Positions 1 to 6,374 of a stretch of 6,905 nucleotides of DNA are shown here, piece by piece. This DNA is from an uncultured Dialister sp. (GTDB lineage Bacteria; Bacillota; Negativicutes; Veillonellales; Dialisteraceae): positions 1-6,905 of the forward strand of contig URIB01000028.1 of the NCBI GenBank assembly GCA_900547785.1, given 5' to 3'. A model generated the notes under the pieces. The model was not told the DNA's origin, did no database searches, and worked only from the letters and a program-made list of their open reading frames with translations. Every line of letters starts with the position of its first letter. The first letter of the stretch is position 1. Position numbers and translations under genes: made by a program.

Positions 1-74
1 ACTTTAGCCAAAGGCAAAGCGTCTCACTCACTTTTACTGCGTCGCTTTGCTCCTCGAAAAGTGGTTCGCTTGCC
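1..74. repeat. Nested inverted repeats at the left edge
   Basis: GCAAAGCG (14-21) is the exact inverse of CGCTTTGC (43-50), and CACTTTT (29-35) of AAAAGTG (57-63). A third arm, CGCTTGCC (67-74), matches the inverse of 13-21 apart from one missing T. These stems are mutually exclusive. No gene is seen here; the area may be the edge of a larger repeat cut by the window. Confidence 0.45.
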
Positions 75-170
75 TCCCGTGTCCGGGGACAGCTTACACT
101 CTTCATTCTTTCCTTTTGTGACAACTTCCATTCAATACCGCTTGCAAAATGCATTTCACTTTTGCCGTCA
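75..170. repeat. Modular intergenic repeat, copy A (decayed)
   Basis: The block starts with a TCCCG-TGTC-CGGGG hairpin (75-88) followed by ACAGCTTA and then CATTCTTTCCTTTTGTGACAA. The same order recurs in copy C at 4215-4268. Bases 142-170 match 3908-3936 at 23 of 29 positions, so a degenerate form of the 48-bp block is also present. The first hairpin module and the palindrome are missing. Nothing in 1-252 looks coding apart from antisense shadow. Confidence 0.7.
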
Positions 171-221
171 CAGGGCGTCCCTTTTTATTTCCTGTCTTGT
201 TTGTCTTTACTTTTCCAATTT

Positions 222-250
222 AAAATCCCGCTCTGATTCGGCGGGATTTT
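222..250 (-). terminator. Intrinsic terminator of the yybS-gdpP-rplI operon
   Basis: AAAATCCCGC (222-231) and GCGGGATTTT (241-250) form a perfect 10-bp stem with a 9-nt loop, starting 2 nt after the rplI stop codon. On the minus strand the T-run is just the four T's inside the stem, followed by AAATTGG, so it is not a textbook U-tract. On the plus strand the stem is followed by CTTTATT, so the structure may act in both directions. Confidence 0.8.
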
Positions 251-252
251 CT

Positions 253-699
253 TTATTCTGCCACTACGGAGATATGAACTTCGCTTGTTACATTTTGGTG
301 TACCCAGACTTCTACGTCGTATTCTCCTGTGGTTTTTATCGGGTTTTTCAATTTGATATTTTTCTTGTCCAGTTTGAATTTATATTGCGCTTCTATGGCA
401 TCGCAAATGTCTTTGGCGGTGACGCTTCCGAAAATGCGTCCGTCTTCTCCTGTCTGTACGGGAATAACGACTTTGACGGCTTTGAGTTGGGATGCCATGA
501 TGACGGCTTCGTCAGCGGCTACTTTTGATTTAAATTCTTTGGCTTCTTTACGTTGGCTGGCGGTGTTGAGATTTCCTTTATTTCCTTCTACACCGAGGCC
601 GCGGCGGATGAGTACGTTTCTGCCGTATCCGTCAGCCACTTCCACGACTTCTCCCCGTTTTCCCAATTTTTTTACGTCTTGCAGCAGTACTACTTTCAT
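253..699 (-). CDS. rplI: 50S ribosomal protein bL9 (L9)
   Basis: The 148-residue product has the usual length and layout of bL9, a 23S rRNA-binding protein of the large subunit near the L1 stalk that helps maintain translational fidelity. The N-terminal domain (residues 1-50) begins MKVVLLQDVKKLGKRGEVVEV and carries the family pattern G13, G16, V21, G24-Y25, N28, L30, G34. A charged central helix (about 45-75) connects to a C-terminal domain (about 76-148) with the typical GRIFGSVT segment. The start is ATG at 699-697, preceded by GAGGAGG at 707-713 with a 7-nt spacer. This ATG overlaps the gdpP TGA as ATGA, so translational coupling is likely. It is the last gene of the yybS-gdpP-rplI operon; its TAA is 2 nt from the terminator stem. 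Oddity: residues 28-34 read NVLIRRG, where most bL9 proteins I know have an aromatic residue after N28 and a proline-lysine before the glycine. Confidence 0.97.
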   Translation of the reverse strand: MKVVLLQDVKKLGKRGEVVEVADGYGRNVLIRRGLGVEGNKGNLNTASQRKEAKEFKSKVAADEAVIMASQLKAVKVVIPVQTGEDGRIFGSVTAKDICDAIEAQYKFKLDKKNIKLKNPIKTTGEYDVEVWVHQNVTSEVHISVVAE

Positions 700-2678
700 T
701 CTTTTTCCTCCTCTATTTGTTTACGGACCTGTGCGACAACGGCATCGGTCAAATCTTTTATATTTTTTTCTTCTCCGAATTGGGCGCCCGCTACGGTTTG
801 GTGTCCGCCTCCGCCGAGGGCTTCCATAATGACTTGGACGTTGATGCTTCCGTCGGACCGGGCGGAGAGACAGAGTCCTTTTTCCGTGTGGTAGAAAAGG
901 AAGCTGCAGCGCACGTCTTGTACTTTGACAAGGAAATCGGAAATCTGCCCTGCAATGACTTGCGAGTCCGCCGTGCCGTCAGGGCATTCGGCAAAGACGA
1001 TGCAGTCGTCTACGATATTCATTTTGGCAAGAACGGCGGCTTTGACTTTGATAAAGTCCATATCTACGGAGAAAAGGCGGTTAACCAGAGCGGTATCGGC
1101 GCCGCAGCGGCGGAGATAGCTGGCGGCGTCAAAGGTGCGCACGCTTGTCTGGACGGCAAAGCTTTTGGTATCAACGACCATGCCCGCATAAAGACAGGAG
1201 GCTTCGAGAACGTTCATTTCTTCTTCTCCGCCGTAGTATTGGACGAGTTCCGCCACAAGTTCGGAGGCCGATGAAGAGGACGGCTCCATATAGGTGAGGA
1301 GCGGTGTTTGTATCATGGTTTTCGCTCTGCGGTGATGGTCGATGACAACTTTCTTTTCTACTTTTTTGAGAATATCCGGAGCGGCTACGAGTTCGGGAAT
1401 GTGGGTGTCCACGATAATCAAAATGGTTTTTTCCGTCACAAGGCCTTTGGCTTTATTTTCGTCAATGAGAAGTCCGTCGGCAAGCCCGCTTGTTTTGACG
1501 GCTTCTATCATTTTTTTCGAGGTATCGTCCTGTTTGGAGAGTACGATATGTGTTTCTTTGCCGGACGCTCTGGCGAGATGGGAAACGCCTACGGCAGCCC
1601 CGAGGGCGTCAAAATCTTCGTGGGCATGTCCCATAATGAGAACGAGATCGGATTCATTGATGAGTTCTTTTAATGCTTGGGCGACGACACGGACACGGAC
1701 GCGGGTATTGCTGACGGAGGTCGGCGCTTTTCCGCCGAAGGCTTTCACGTCTTTTCCTATCCGTACAATCGCCTGGTCACCGCCGCGGCCTAAGGCAAGG
1801 TCCAAAGAAACTTGGGCTTCTTCATATTGTTTGGCAAAAGAATCATCGCTTTTCACGATACCGATGGAAAGTGTGACGGGCATCCGGTTCACCGTATGTA
1901 TTTCCCGCACCTGATCCAATATGTCGAAATTGTCGTCCATCATTTTTTGGAGGGCTTCCGAGGAAATACAAGCCACGAAGTCGGATGTACTGTATTGTTT
2001 AATAAACCCTTCTTCTCTGCTGAATGTATCCAGTACTTTTTCCGTTACGTCCGCAAGCAGGGACGATCTTTCCACATCGGTCATTTCTGCCGTCACTTCC
2101 TGGGCGTTATCGATCCGGATCAGACAGAAAACGGGTCTTGATTTTTCCGCATCTTTGATCGCTTGATCGGCATCGCTTCTGTCCATGAAATAGAAGACCA
2201 TGTAAGGTTCATCATTTTCATCTTCCGCCGGAAGAAATTTGTAAAATACGCGGTAAAGATTTCCCTCGGAATAGCAGTCAAACCACCCCGTTTTTTCCCA
2301 AAGTTTGGAAACTTTCTGTCCTTGAATCACTTCCCGGAAGGGCATTCCTTCTTCAGTATGCGTCATCCATGAGCGAAATACGCCGTTTGCCCAGACGAGT
2401 TTCTTTTTTTCGTCCATAACGGCAATACCGAGCGGAAGATTTCTCACCGCATAGGACGTGCCGGCGCTCACCCCGGCGGACAAGTGGTCCAGATAGTTCA
2501 TCAGCAATTTTTCCTGCATCATGTCGCAGCGCTTCATCCAGACAATACAGGCCGCCACGACAATGAAAAGGAGCAGCCCGAGCTGCCAATTCTGCGTAGC
2601 CAGAATCGCTACGGAAAGGAGCAGCAGGGCAATCATCAATTTTGATGTTTTCTTATACACCCAAATATCACTGAGCAT
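696..2678 (-). CDS. gdpP: Cyclic-di-AMP phosphodiesterase GdpP (YybT), DHH/DHHA1 family
   Basis: The 660-residue protein has the full GdpP architecture. Two membrane helices (about 13-29 and 32-48) are followed by a PAS-like domain (about 75-170), a degenerate GGDEF domain (about 180-310; YSTSDF at 229-234 stands where GGDEF would be, so diguanylate cyclase activity is not expected), a DHH domain (about 340-510) and a DHHA1 domain (about 570-655). The metal-binding DHH residues are visible: GHAHEDFD (H351, D355, D357), D424 in VDTH, D447-H448-H449, and D503 in VVDTKSF. The DHHA1 GGGGH loop is at 622-626. In the family, the DHH/DHHA1 part hydrolyses c-di-AMP to pApA and the PAS domain can bind heme. 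The enzyme is membrane anchored with a cytoplasmic catalytic region, and influences wall and osmotic homeostasis through c-di-AMP level. Start is ATG at 2678-2676 with a GAGG Shine-Dalgarno (2684-2687). It is the middle gene of the operon and overlaps rplI by 4 nt. No key residue is missing. Confidence 0.97.
   Translation of the reverse strand: MLSDIWVYKKTSKLMIALLLLSVAILATQNWQLGLLLFIVVAACIVWMKRCDMMQEKLLMNYLDHLSAGVSAGTSYAVRNLPLGIAVMDEKKKLVWANGVFRSWMTHTEEGMPFREVIQGQKVSKLWEKTGWFDCYSEGNLYRVFYKFLPAEDENDEPYMVFYFMDRSDADQAIKDAEKSRPVFCLIRIDNAQEVTAEMTDVERSSLLADVTEKVLDTFSREEGFIKQYSTSDFVACISSEALQKMMDDNFDILDQVREIHTVNRMPVTLSIGIVKSDDSFAKQYEEAQVSLDLALGRGGDQAIVRIGKDVKAFGGKAPTSVSNTRVRVRVVAQALKELINESDLVLIMGHAHEDFDALGAAVGVSHLARASGKETHIVLSKQDDTSKKMIEAVKTSGLADGLLIDENKAKGLVTEKTILIIVDTHIPELVAAPDILKKVEKKVVIDHHRRAKTMIQTPLLTYMEPSSSSASELVAELVQYYGGEEEMNVLEASCLYAGMVVDTKSFAVQTSVRTFDAASYLRRCGADTALVNRLFSVDMDFIKVKAAVLAKMNIVDDCIVFAECPDGTADSQVIAGQISDFLVKVQDVRCSFLFYHTEKGLCLSARSDGSINVQVIMEALGGGGHQTVAGAQFGEEKNIKDLTDAVVAQVRKQIEEEKE
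707..713 (-). promoter_or_regulatory. Ribosome binding site of rplI inside the gdpP coding end
   Basis: GAGGAGG on the minus strand lies within the last gdpP codons (the IEEEKE tail), 7 nt before the rplI ATG. With the 4-nt ATGA overlap at 696-699 this arrangement favours translational coupling between the low-need enzyme and the high-need ribosomal protein. Confidence 0.85.
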
Positions 2679-2693
2679 AATATCCTCTCTTAC

Positions 2694-2733
2694 GCCATCT
2701 TTGACAAATGGCCGTTTCTTAAAGGAAACAACC
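2694..2733 (-). promoter_or_regulatory. Two overlapping stem-loops in the yybS-gdpP spacer
   Basis: In the minus-strand RNA, GGUUGUUUC (2733-2725) pairs with GAAACGGCC (2718-2710) around a 6-nt loop, nine pairs including two G-U. Downstream, GCCAUUU (2712-2706) pairs with AGAUGGC (2700-2694) around GUCAA, seven pairs. The two share 2710-2712, so the full forms compete. The second ends 6 nt before the GAGG of gdpP. Neither has a terminator-type U-tract. The role is unknown; it could affect message stability or gdpP translation. Confidence 0.4.
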
Positions 2734-2747
2734 GTATCTATAAAAAC

Positions 2748-3704
2748 CTATTGATAATTTCTTTTTCTTCTATAGGAAAGAACCATATCGGTCATTCCCA
2801 TAAGAACAAGAAACATCTGTATGAATCCCATAAAGGCGGATAAAACGATGATGACCCAGCGGAGCGGTCTGACCATCGGATATTTATGGGGCAGCCACCA
2901 GAGCGTCGCCACCCCTTGCAGCCAGAATATAAAAATACACGCCAGTCCCAAATTATATTGAATCACCGAAAAGGTCGGATCGTCTTTGAGGAAAAACTGC
3001 ATCGCAACGGCAACGGCATAGAGCGCCACAAAGAAACGGGGAAATTCCCACCGTTCCAACTTCGGCAGTACGGGAATATCCTTAATTCCCATACGGTGAA
3101 AAATCATTTTTCCCAAAGTCATGGATGCCCATGCATAGAAAAATGAAGCGCCTACCGTAGCAAACGGAAGGGACTTCCGTATCACTTCCATCATCTGTTT
3201 CACATTGTCCTGTGCCTGGACGAGGAGCTCACCGGTGTAGAAGCCTTTCATCTGTTCCAGCATTTCCTGCTCCATCTGATCCATCGCCGTGCCGCCGAAA
3301 ATCATGGCGGGCATATCGAGAATGTACATCGCCGCCAGCGCTTCTCCGACAATCGCCGCCAAAACGACCGCCGCCCCCGCTATGAGTGTAACGGCTGCCG
3401 ATACTTTATTTTTATAACAAAATCCCATAACGATACCGAGAACGCCGAAAATCGCACAAAGAAAAGCGGCGGAAACGACACCGAAAAAGACGGAGTCGAG
3501 AATCATCACCCCCGCCGTGACAATCACGGACCAATGGACGCCCTCTTTCATGCCCAGATAGGCAATGGGAAGAGGAATGAGAAGAAATACGACGCTTGAT
3601 ACAAGCGGCATATAAAATCCGATCACCGACAGCACCACCGCAAGAGCGGTGCACATGCCGGCAAGTACGACCGCATTCGTATCGCCTGATTTATATTCGT
3701 TCAT
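2748..3704 (-). CDS. yybS: DUF2232 (YybS-type) multi-pass membrane protein
   Basis: This 318-residue hydrophobic protein matches the YybS/DUF2232 family in size, composition and position; its molecular function is not established. About eight membrane segments can be read: near 12-30, 34-50, 57-75, 77-96, 103-126, 181-200, 222-238 and 246-271, with another at 281-303. A polar, Met/Gln/Glu-rich stretch (about 138-178, containing MDQMEQEMLEQM) separates the N- and C-terminal membrane halves. The C-terminus is basic (YRRKRNYQ), suggesting a cytoplasmic end. The family has been compared to ECF-transporter substrate-binding (S) subunits, which is only a suggestion here. Start is ATG at 3704-3702 with AAGGAG 5 nt upstream (3710-3715). 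It is the first gene of the operon: its TAG is followed by 69 nt and then gdpP. The conserved neighbourhood hints at a role connected with GdpP or the membrane, but nothing in the sequence proves it. Confidence 0.9.
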   Translation of the reverse strand: MNEYKSGDTNAVVLAGMCTALAVVLSVIGFYMPLVSSVVFLLIPLPIAYLGMKEGVHWSVIVTAGVMILDSVFFGVVSAAFLCAIFGVLGIVMGFCYKNKVSAAVTLIAGAAVVLAAIVGEALAAMYILDMPAMIFGGTAMDQMEQEMLEQMKGFYTGELLVQAQDNVKQMMEVIRKSLPFATVGASFFYAWASMTLGKMIFHRMGIKDIPVLPKLERWEFPRFFVALYAVAVAMQFFLKDDPTFSVIQYNLGLACIFIFWLQGVATLWWLPHKYPMVRPLRWVIIVLSAFMGFIQMFLVLMGMTDMVLSYRRKRNYQ

Positions 3705-3764
3705 AAACGCTCCTTACTGTCATCAGGAAGATTCATTTTCAAAAGAAAAACATATAGCATATTT

Positions 3765-3775
3765 ATTTTATCATA
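3765..3775 (-). promoter_or_regulatory. Probable extended -10 promoter of the yybS-gdpP-rplI operon
   Basis: The minus strand reads TATGATAAAAT, close to the extended -10 consensus TRTGnTATAAT. No recognisable -35 lies 17 nt upstream, which extended -10 promoters can tolerate. Start would be near 3758 and the leader about 53 nt. A second candidate, TGCTATATG, lies just downstream (about 3750-3758). The promoter sits within 10 nt of the edge of the repeat starting at 3782. Confidence 0.45.
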
Positions 3776-3781
3776 TTTCTA

Positions 3782-3900
3782 TTCTTGCGTGTCTGCTCAC
3801 ACTTACCCCTTTCGTCAACCTGACAGTTGAAACTTTCCCCGACAAGCGAGGACAGCTTTCGTTTCTCATTCTTTCCTTTCATCTATTGAAAGAGTATTTA
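3782..3900. repeat. Modular intergenic repeat, copy B, hairpin module and linker
   Basis: It begins with 26 bases (3782-3807) identical to 4160-4185. A stem TCAAC/GTTGA follows (3815-3819 with 3826-3830) and a partly decayed second stem CCCCG/CGAGG (3837-3841 with 3847-3851), then GACAGCTT. The linker to 3900 ends in AGTATTTA. This copy lies just upstream of the yybS operon promoter. Confidence 0.75.
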
Positions 3901-3948
3901 ATTTCATTTGTAAAACTCATTTCAACTCTGCCGTCATTCTTGAGCGGT
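3901..3948. repeat. 48-bp block, exact copy 1
   Basis: The 48 bases are identical to 6451-6498. The block starts ATTTCATTTGTAAAAC and ends in the left outer arm of the palindrome, GTCATTCTTGAGCGGT (3933-3948). Confidence 0.9.
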
Positions 3949-4130
3949 ACTAAGCATACATAAAGAAACAAAACATCAGAATGCTAATGACAAATAGCGA
4001 AGAATCCGGCATAGGTTATCGGAAAATGCATGTAACACCCCTATTCTTTGCCCAGATTCTTCACTCTACCCCGTACTTTTTTATTATTGTATTCCCGACC
4101 GCTTTTTACGACCGTTCAAGAATGACAGGC
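3929..4130. repeat. About 200-bp imperfect palindrome (MITE-like), complete copy
   Basis: The outer arms are GTCATTCTTGAGCGGT (3933-3948) and ACCGTTCAAGAATGAC (4111-4126), inverse at 15 of 16 positions. The inner arms are AGCGAAGAATCCGG (3996-4009) and CCAGATTCTTCACT (4052-4065), inverse at 12 of 14. About 40 bp lie between the inner arms. It encodes no protein of note. Ends resembling inverted repeats and a small size fit a non-autonomous mobile or REP/ERIC-like element, but no transposase is nearby and no clear target-site duplication is seen. Confidence 0.75.
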
Positions 4131-4159
4131 AAGTATTTAATCCGGTTCTGTAAAAATAT

Positions 4160-4339
4160 TTCTTGCGTGTCTGCTCACACTTACCTCTTTCGTCAACCTG
4201 TCGGTTGACACTTTCCTCGTGTCCGGGGACAGCTTAAAGACTTGCATTCTTTCCTTTTGTAACAACTATTATTTAGTTTCATTTATAAAAAACTATAATT
4301 TCTTTTTTTCCTTAGCGTTCACTTCCCCCGCATGCGGAG
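4160..4339. repeat. Modular intergenic repeat, copy C
   Basis: After the 26 bases shared with copy B it has a perfect stem GTCAACC-TGTC-GGTTGAC (4192-4209), then CCTCG-TGTC-CGGGG (4215-4228) and ACAGCTTA, then the CATTCTTTCCTTTTG stretch. Its tail 4286-4330 (ATAAAAAACTATAATTTC ... CTTCCCCCG) recurs at 6590-6633. It ends in the 10-bp palindrome CCGCATGCGG (4328-4337). The copy lies between the B palindrome and the rnj terminator. Bases 4340-4403 hold nothing recognisable, being AT-rich. Confidence 0.75.
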
Positions 4340-4403
4340 ATAAACAGATACGGCCTTTCAAAAAATATCATTTCTTTTTTATTGAGCATATAAAAAATAC
4401 GCT

Positions 4404-4437
4404 AAAAAACCGCCTTTCCTTCCGAAAAAGCGGTTTT
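4404..4437 (-). terminator. Intrinsic terminator of rnj
   Basis: Read on the minus strand, AAAACCGC plus TTTTTC pairs with GGAAAG plus GCGGTTTT (4406-4437). This gives a 14-bp stem with two T-G wobbles closed by a GGAA tetraloop, followed by TT to make a run of six T's (4404-4409). It begins 5 nt past the rnj TAA. This is a strong Rho-independent terminator. Confidence 0.92.
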
Positions 4438-4442
4438 CTTCT

Positions 4443-6104
4443 TTATTTGATTTCCTGGATAATCGGAAGAATCATAGGTCTTCTCTTTGTTTTTTCAAAG
4501 AAATATCTGCCCAGTGATTCCCGTATCTGTGTCTTGATGAAATTCCATTCCGATACATTGCCTGTACCGCATCTGTCCAGAACGGCTTCCACCTTTTCTT
4601 TTGCGCCTTTCATCAGCGCCTCGCTGTCTCTGACGTAAACGAAACCGCGGGATACGATATCCGGTCCTGCCACGACTTGGTTGCTTCCCTTTTCAAGGGC
4701 AATCACGACAATGAATACACCGTCTTCGGCCAGTTGCTGGCGGTCACGGATGACAATATTTCCTACATCACCCACACCGAGCCCGTCCACAAGAACGGCG
4801 CCTGCCTGGATTTTTCCGACAATTTTGCCGCTCCGGTTCGTAAATTCAAAAACAGATCCGTTTTCTCCGATGAGAATATTCTGCTTCTTCACGCCCAGAC
4901 TTTCCGCCAGTTCCGCATGGGCGCAAAGCATACGGTATTCCCCGTGAACGGGAACGAAAAATTTCGGACGCACCAGGGCAAGCATGGTTTTCAAATCTTC
5001 CTGTGAACCGTGTCCAGACACATGAACGCGGCTTGTATGGGAAGAAATCACTTTCGCCCCCAGCTGCATAAGACGGTCGATTGTGCGCCCCACGCTCATT
5101 TCATTACCGGGAATCGGAGACGCGGAAATAATCACCGTATCTCCCGCATGCACCTGCACCTGCCGGTGACTGCCGTCCGCCATACGGGACAATCCCGCCA
5201 TCGGTTCGCCCTGGCTTCCCGTGGTAAGAATGCAAACCCGGTCGTCACGATACCGATTCAATTCCTCGGGCTCAATAAATGTTCCCGCCGGCGCTCTGAG
5301 ATATCCCATCTCCAGAGCAATGCCCACCACGTTCACCATAGAACGTCCGAATACACAGATTTTTCTTTTATACGCCACCGCCGCGTCAATAGCCATTTGG
5401 ATACGGGATACGTTAGAGGCGAATGTCGCCAGAATGATACGGCCCTTTGCTTCCCCATAAGCGTTCTTCAGCGACTTGGAAACAACAGCTTCTGACAAAG
5501 TATATCCCGGATTTTGCGCATTCGTCGAATCGGCGCACAAAATGAGAACCCCGCGGTGACCCAACTCAGCAAGTTTATACATATCCGTCTGTTCACCGTC
5601 AATGGGCGAATGATCAAATTTGAAATCCCCGGTATGCACCACCGTTCCCACGGGGGTACGCAAATAAATCCCGCAGGAATCGGGAATGGAATGGCAAACG
5701 TGGAAGAAACCGAACTTGAACGAACCCGCTCTGATTTCATCCTTTGTCGTCACCACATTCAGACTGTACCGCCCGATTTTATGCTCTTTCAATTTCCCCT
5801 CGATAAGACCGCAAGTCAGACGTGTCGCATAGACCGGCGCCGAAATATCGCGGAGAAGATAGGCCAGAGAGCCGATATGGTCCTCATGACCGTGAGTAAT
5901 AAGTATAGCTTTCACCTTATCTCTGTTTTCAATGAGATAGCTGAAGTCAGGGATTACGATATCAATCCCCGGCATTGTTTCATCAGGAAACGCCATGCCT
6001 GCATCTATTACGATAATTTCGTCGCCATAACGGAAAGCAGTCATGTTCTTCCCAATTTCCCCCAGACCTCCCAGGGGAATAATTTGTAATCTCGATTTTG
6101 CCAA
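4443..6104 (-). CDS. rnj: Ribonuclease J (metallo-beta-lactamase / beta-CASP RNase)
   Basis: The 553-residue product has the normal RNase J length and layout: metallo-beta-lactamase core (about 1-208 and 350-445), inserted beta-CASP domain (about 209-349) and C-terminal domain (about 450-553). Zinc ligands are intact: HGHEDH (H71, H73, D75, H76), H138 in HVCHS, D160 in HTGDFKFD, and H387 in VPVHGEY. The beta-CASP phosphate-binding motif HVSGHGS is at 361-367. The family performs 5'-3' exonuclease and endonuclease steps of mRNA decay and rRNA maturation in the cytoplasm. The start is TTG (6104-6102); it is preferred because a perfect AGGAGG lies 6 nt upstream and the protein begins at the expected MAKSRLQIIPLGGLGEIG; the next in-frame Met (residue 21) would delete a core strand. 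It is a single-gene unit with its own promoter and terminator. Only one RNase J is visible here, so J1 versus J2 cannot be assigned. Confidence 0.97.
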   Translation of the reverse strand: MAKSRLQIIPLGGLGEIGKNMTAFRYGDEIIVIDAGMAFPDETMPGIDIVIPDFSYLIENRDKVKAILITHGHEDHIGSLAYLLRDISAPVYATRLTCGLIEGKLKEHKIGRYSLNVVTTKDEIRAGSFKFGFFHVCHSIPDSCGIYLRTPVGTVVHTGDFKFDHSPIDGEQTDMYKLAELGHRGVLILCADSTNAQNPGYTLSEAVVSKSLKNAYGEAKGRIILATFASNVSRIQMAIDAAVAYKRKICVFGRSMVNVVGIALEMGYLRAPAGTFIEPEELNRYRDDRVCILTTGSQGEPMAGLSRMADGSHRQVQVHAGDTVIISASPIPGNEMSVGRTIDRLMQLGAKVISSHTSRVHVSGHGSQEDLKTMLALVRPKFFVPVHGEYRMLCAHAELAESLGVKKQNILIGENGSVFEFTNRSGKIVGKIQAGAVLVDGLGVGDVGNIVIRDRQQLAEDGVFIVVIALEKGSNQVVAGPDIVSRGFVYVRDSEALMKGAKEKVEAVLDRCGTGNVSEWNFIKTQIRESLGRYFFEKTKRRPMILPIIQEIK

Positions 6105-6110
6105 GATTAA

Positions 6111-6116
6111 CCTCCT
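6111..6116 (-). promoter_or_regulatory. Ribosome binding site that fixes the TTG start of rnj
   Basis: Perfect AGGAGG on the minus strand, 6 nt before TTG at 6104-6102. No ATG or GTG is comparably placed, and the encoded N-terminus then matches RNase J, so this site decides the start. Confidence 0.9.
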
Positions 6117-6178
6117 ATTCAGTTGTATTTGTACATCTTCTAAAAAAATAAAAAGTCCGTACCATAGTCGCTTGTATC

Positions 6179-6184
6179 ATTATA
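6179..6184 (-). promoter_or_regulatory. Probable -10 box of the rnj promoter
   Basis: The minus strand reads GTGTTATAATGATAC, a perfect TATAAT hexamer. Transcription would start near 6172, giving a leader of about 67 nt before the TTG start. No good TTGACA lies 16-18 nt upstream (only T-rich sequence such as TTTTTC), so the -35 element is weak or absent. The leader holds a U-rich run (6141-6157), which could be a ribosome or nuclease entry site; that is inference. Confidence 0.6.
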
Positions 6185-6284
6185 ACACGGATAGGAAATA
6201 TCGAAAAACAAAGTGCCTTTGTATTGGAAAAAAGAAATCACACGGTTCGGCGGCCCGAATCATAAAACAAATTTCCCCTTTGCC

Positions 6285-6346
6285 GTCATTCTTACGTGTC
6301 TGCTTACACTTATTTCCATTCTTTTGTTTCTGCTCACATTTATTTC
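6285..6346. repeat. Modular intergenic repeat, copy D start, with 30-bp duplicated unit
   Basis: The block opens with GTCATTCTTACGTGTCTGC. The unit at 6296-6316 is repeated at 6326-6346 with 18 of 21 identities and a 30-bp offset. Both resemble the GTGTCTGCTCACACTTA start of copies B and C. Bases 6185-6284 show no gene or clear structure. Confidence 0.6.
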
Positions 6347-6374
6347 TGTTTTTAGCTTTCTACTCCACCTTGCC

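Noticed and set aside
61..528. 155-codon plus-strand open frame across the rplI terminator
   Set aside because: It covers repeat DNA, the terminator stem and antisense rplI; Phe/Cys/Tyr-rich translation with no family resemblance.
1342..1914. 190-codon plus-strand open frame
   Set aside because: It is antisense to the DHH and GGDEF portions of gdpP, with no recognisable domain and no ribosome binding site.
3705..3764. c-di-AMP (ydaO) riboswitch before the gdpP operon
   Set aside because: The predicted leader is only about 53 nt, far too short, and has none of the expected multi-helix structure.
3649..3963. 104-codon plus-strand open frame
   Set aside because: It spans the end of yybS, the promoter and repeat copy B; translation is unlike a real protein.
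3901..4130. Insertion sequence with transposase
   Set aside because: The palindrome is about 200 bp with no transposase reading frame inside or next to it, so only a non-autonomous element can be proposed.
4290..4300. Plus-strand promoter with TATAAT in copy C tail (ACTATAATTT)
   Set aside because: The hexamer is good but there is no -35 at a workable distance and no plus-strand gene downstream; it runs into the rnj terminator.
3782..4339. CRISPR array
   Set aside because: Repeats are not regularly spaced, differ in length (26, 27 and 48 bp shared pieces) and have no uniform spacers; no cas genes are present.
5514..6089. 191-codon plus-strand open frame
   Set aside because: It lies wholly antisense to rnj, whose zinc motifs are intact; composition (His, Arg, Ile-rich) and lack of a ribosome site mark it as shadow.
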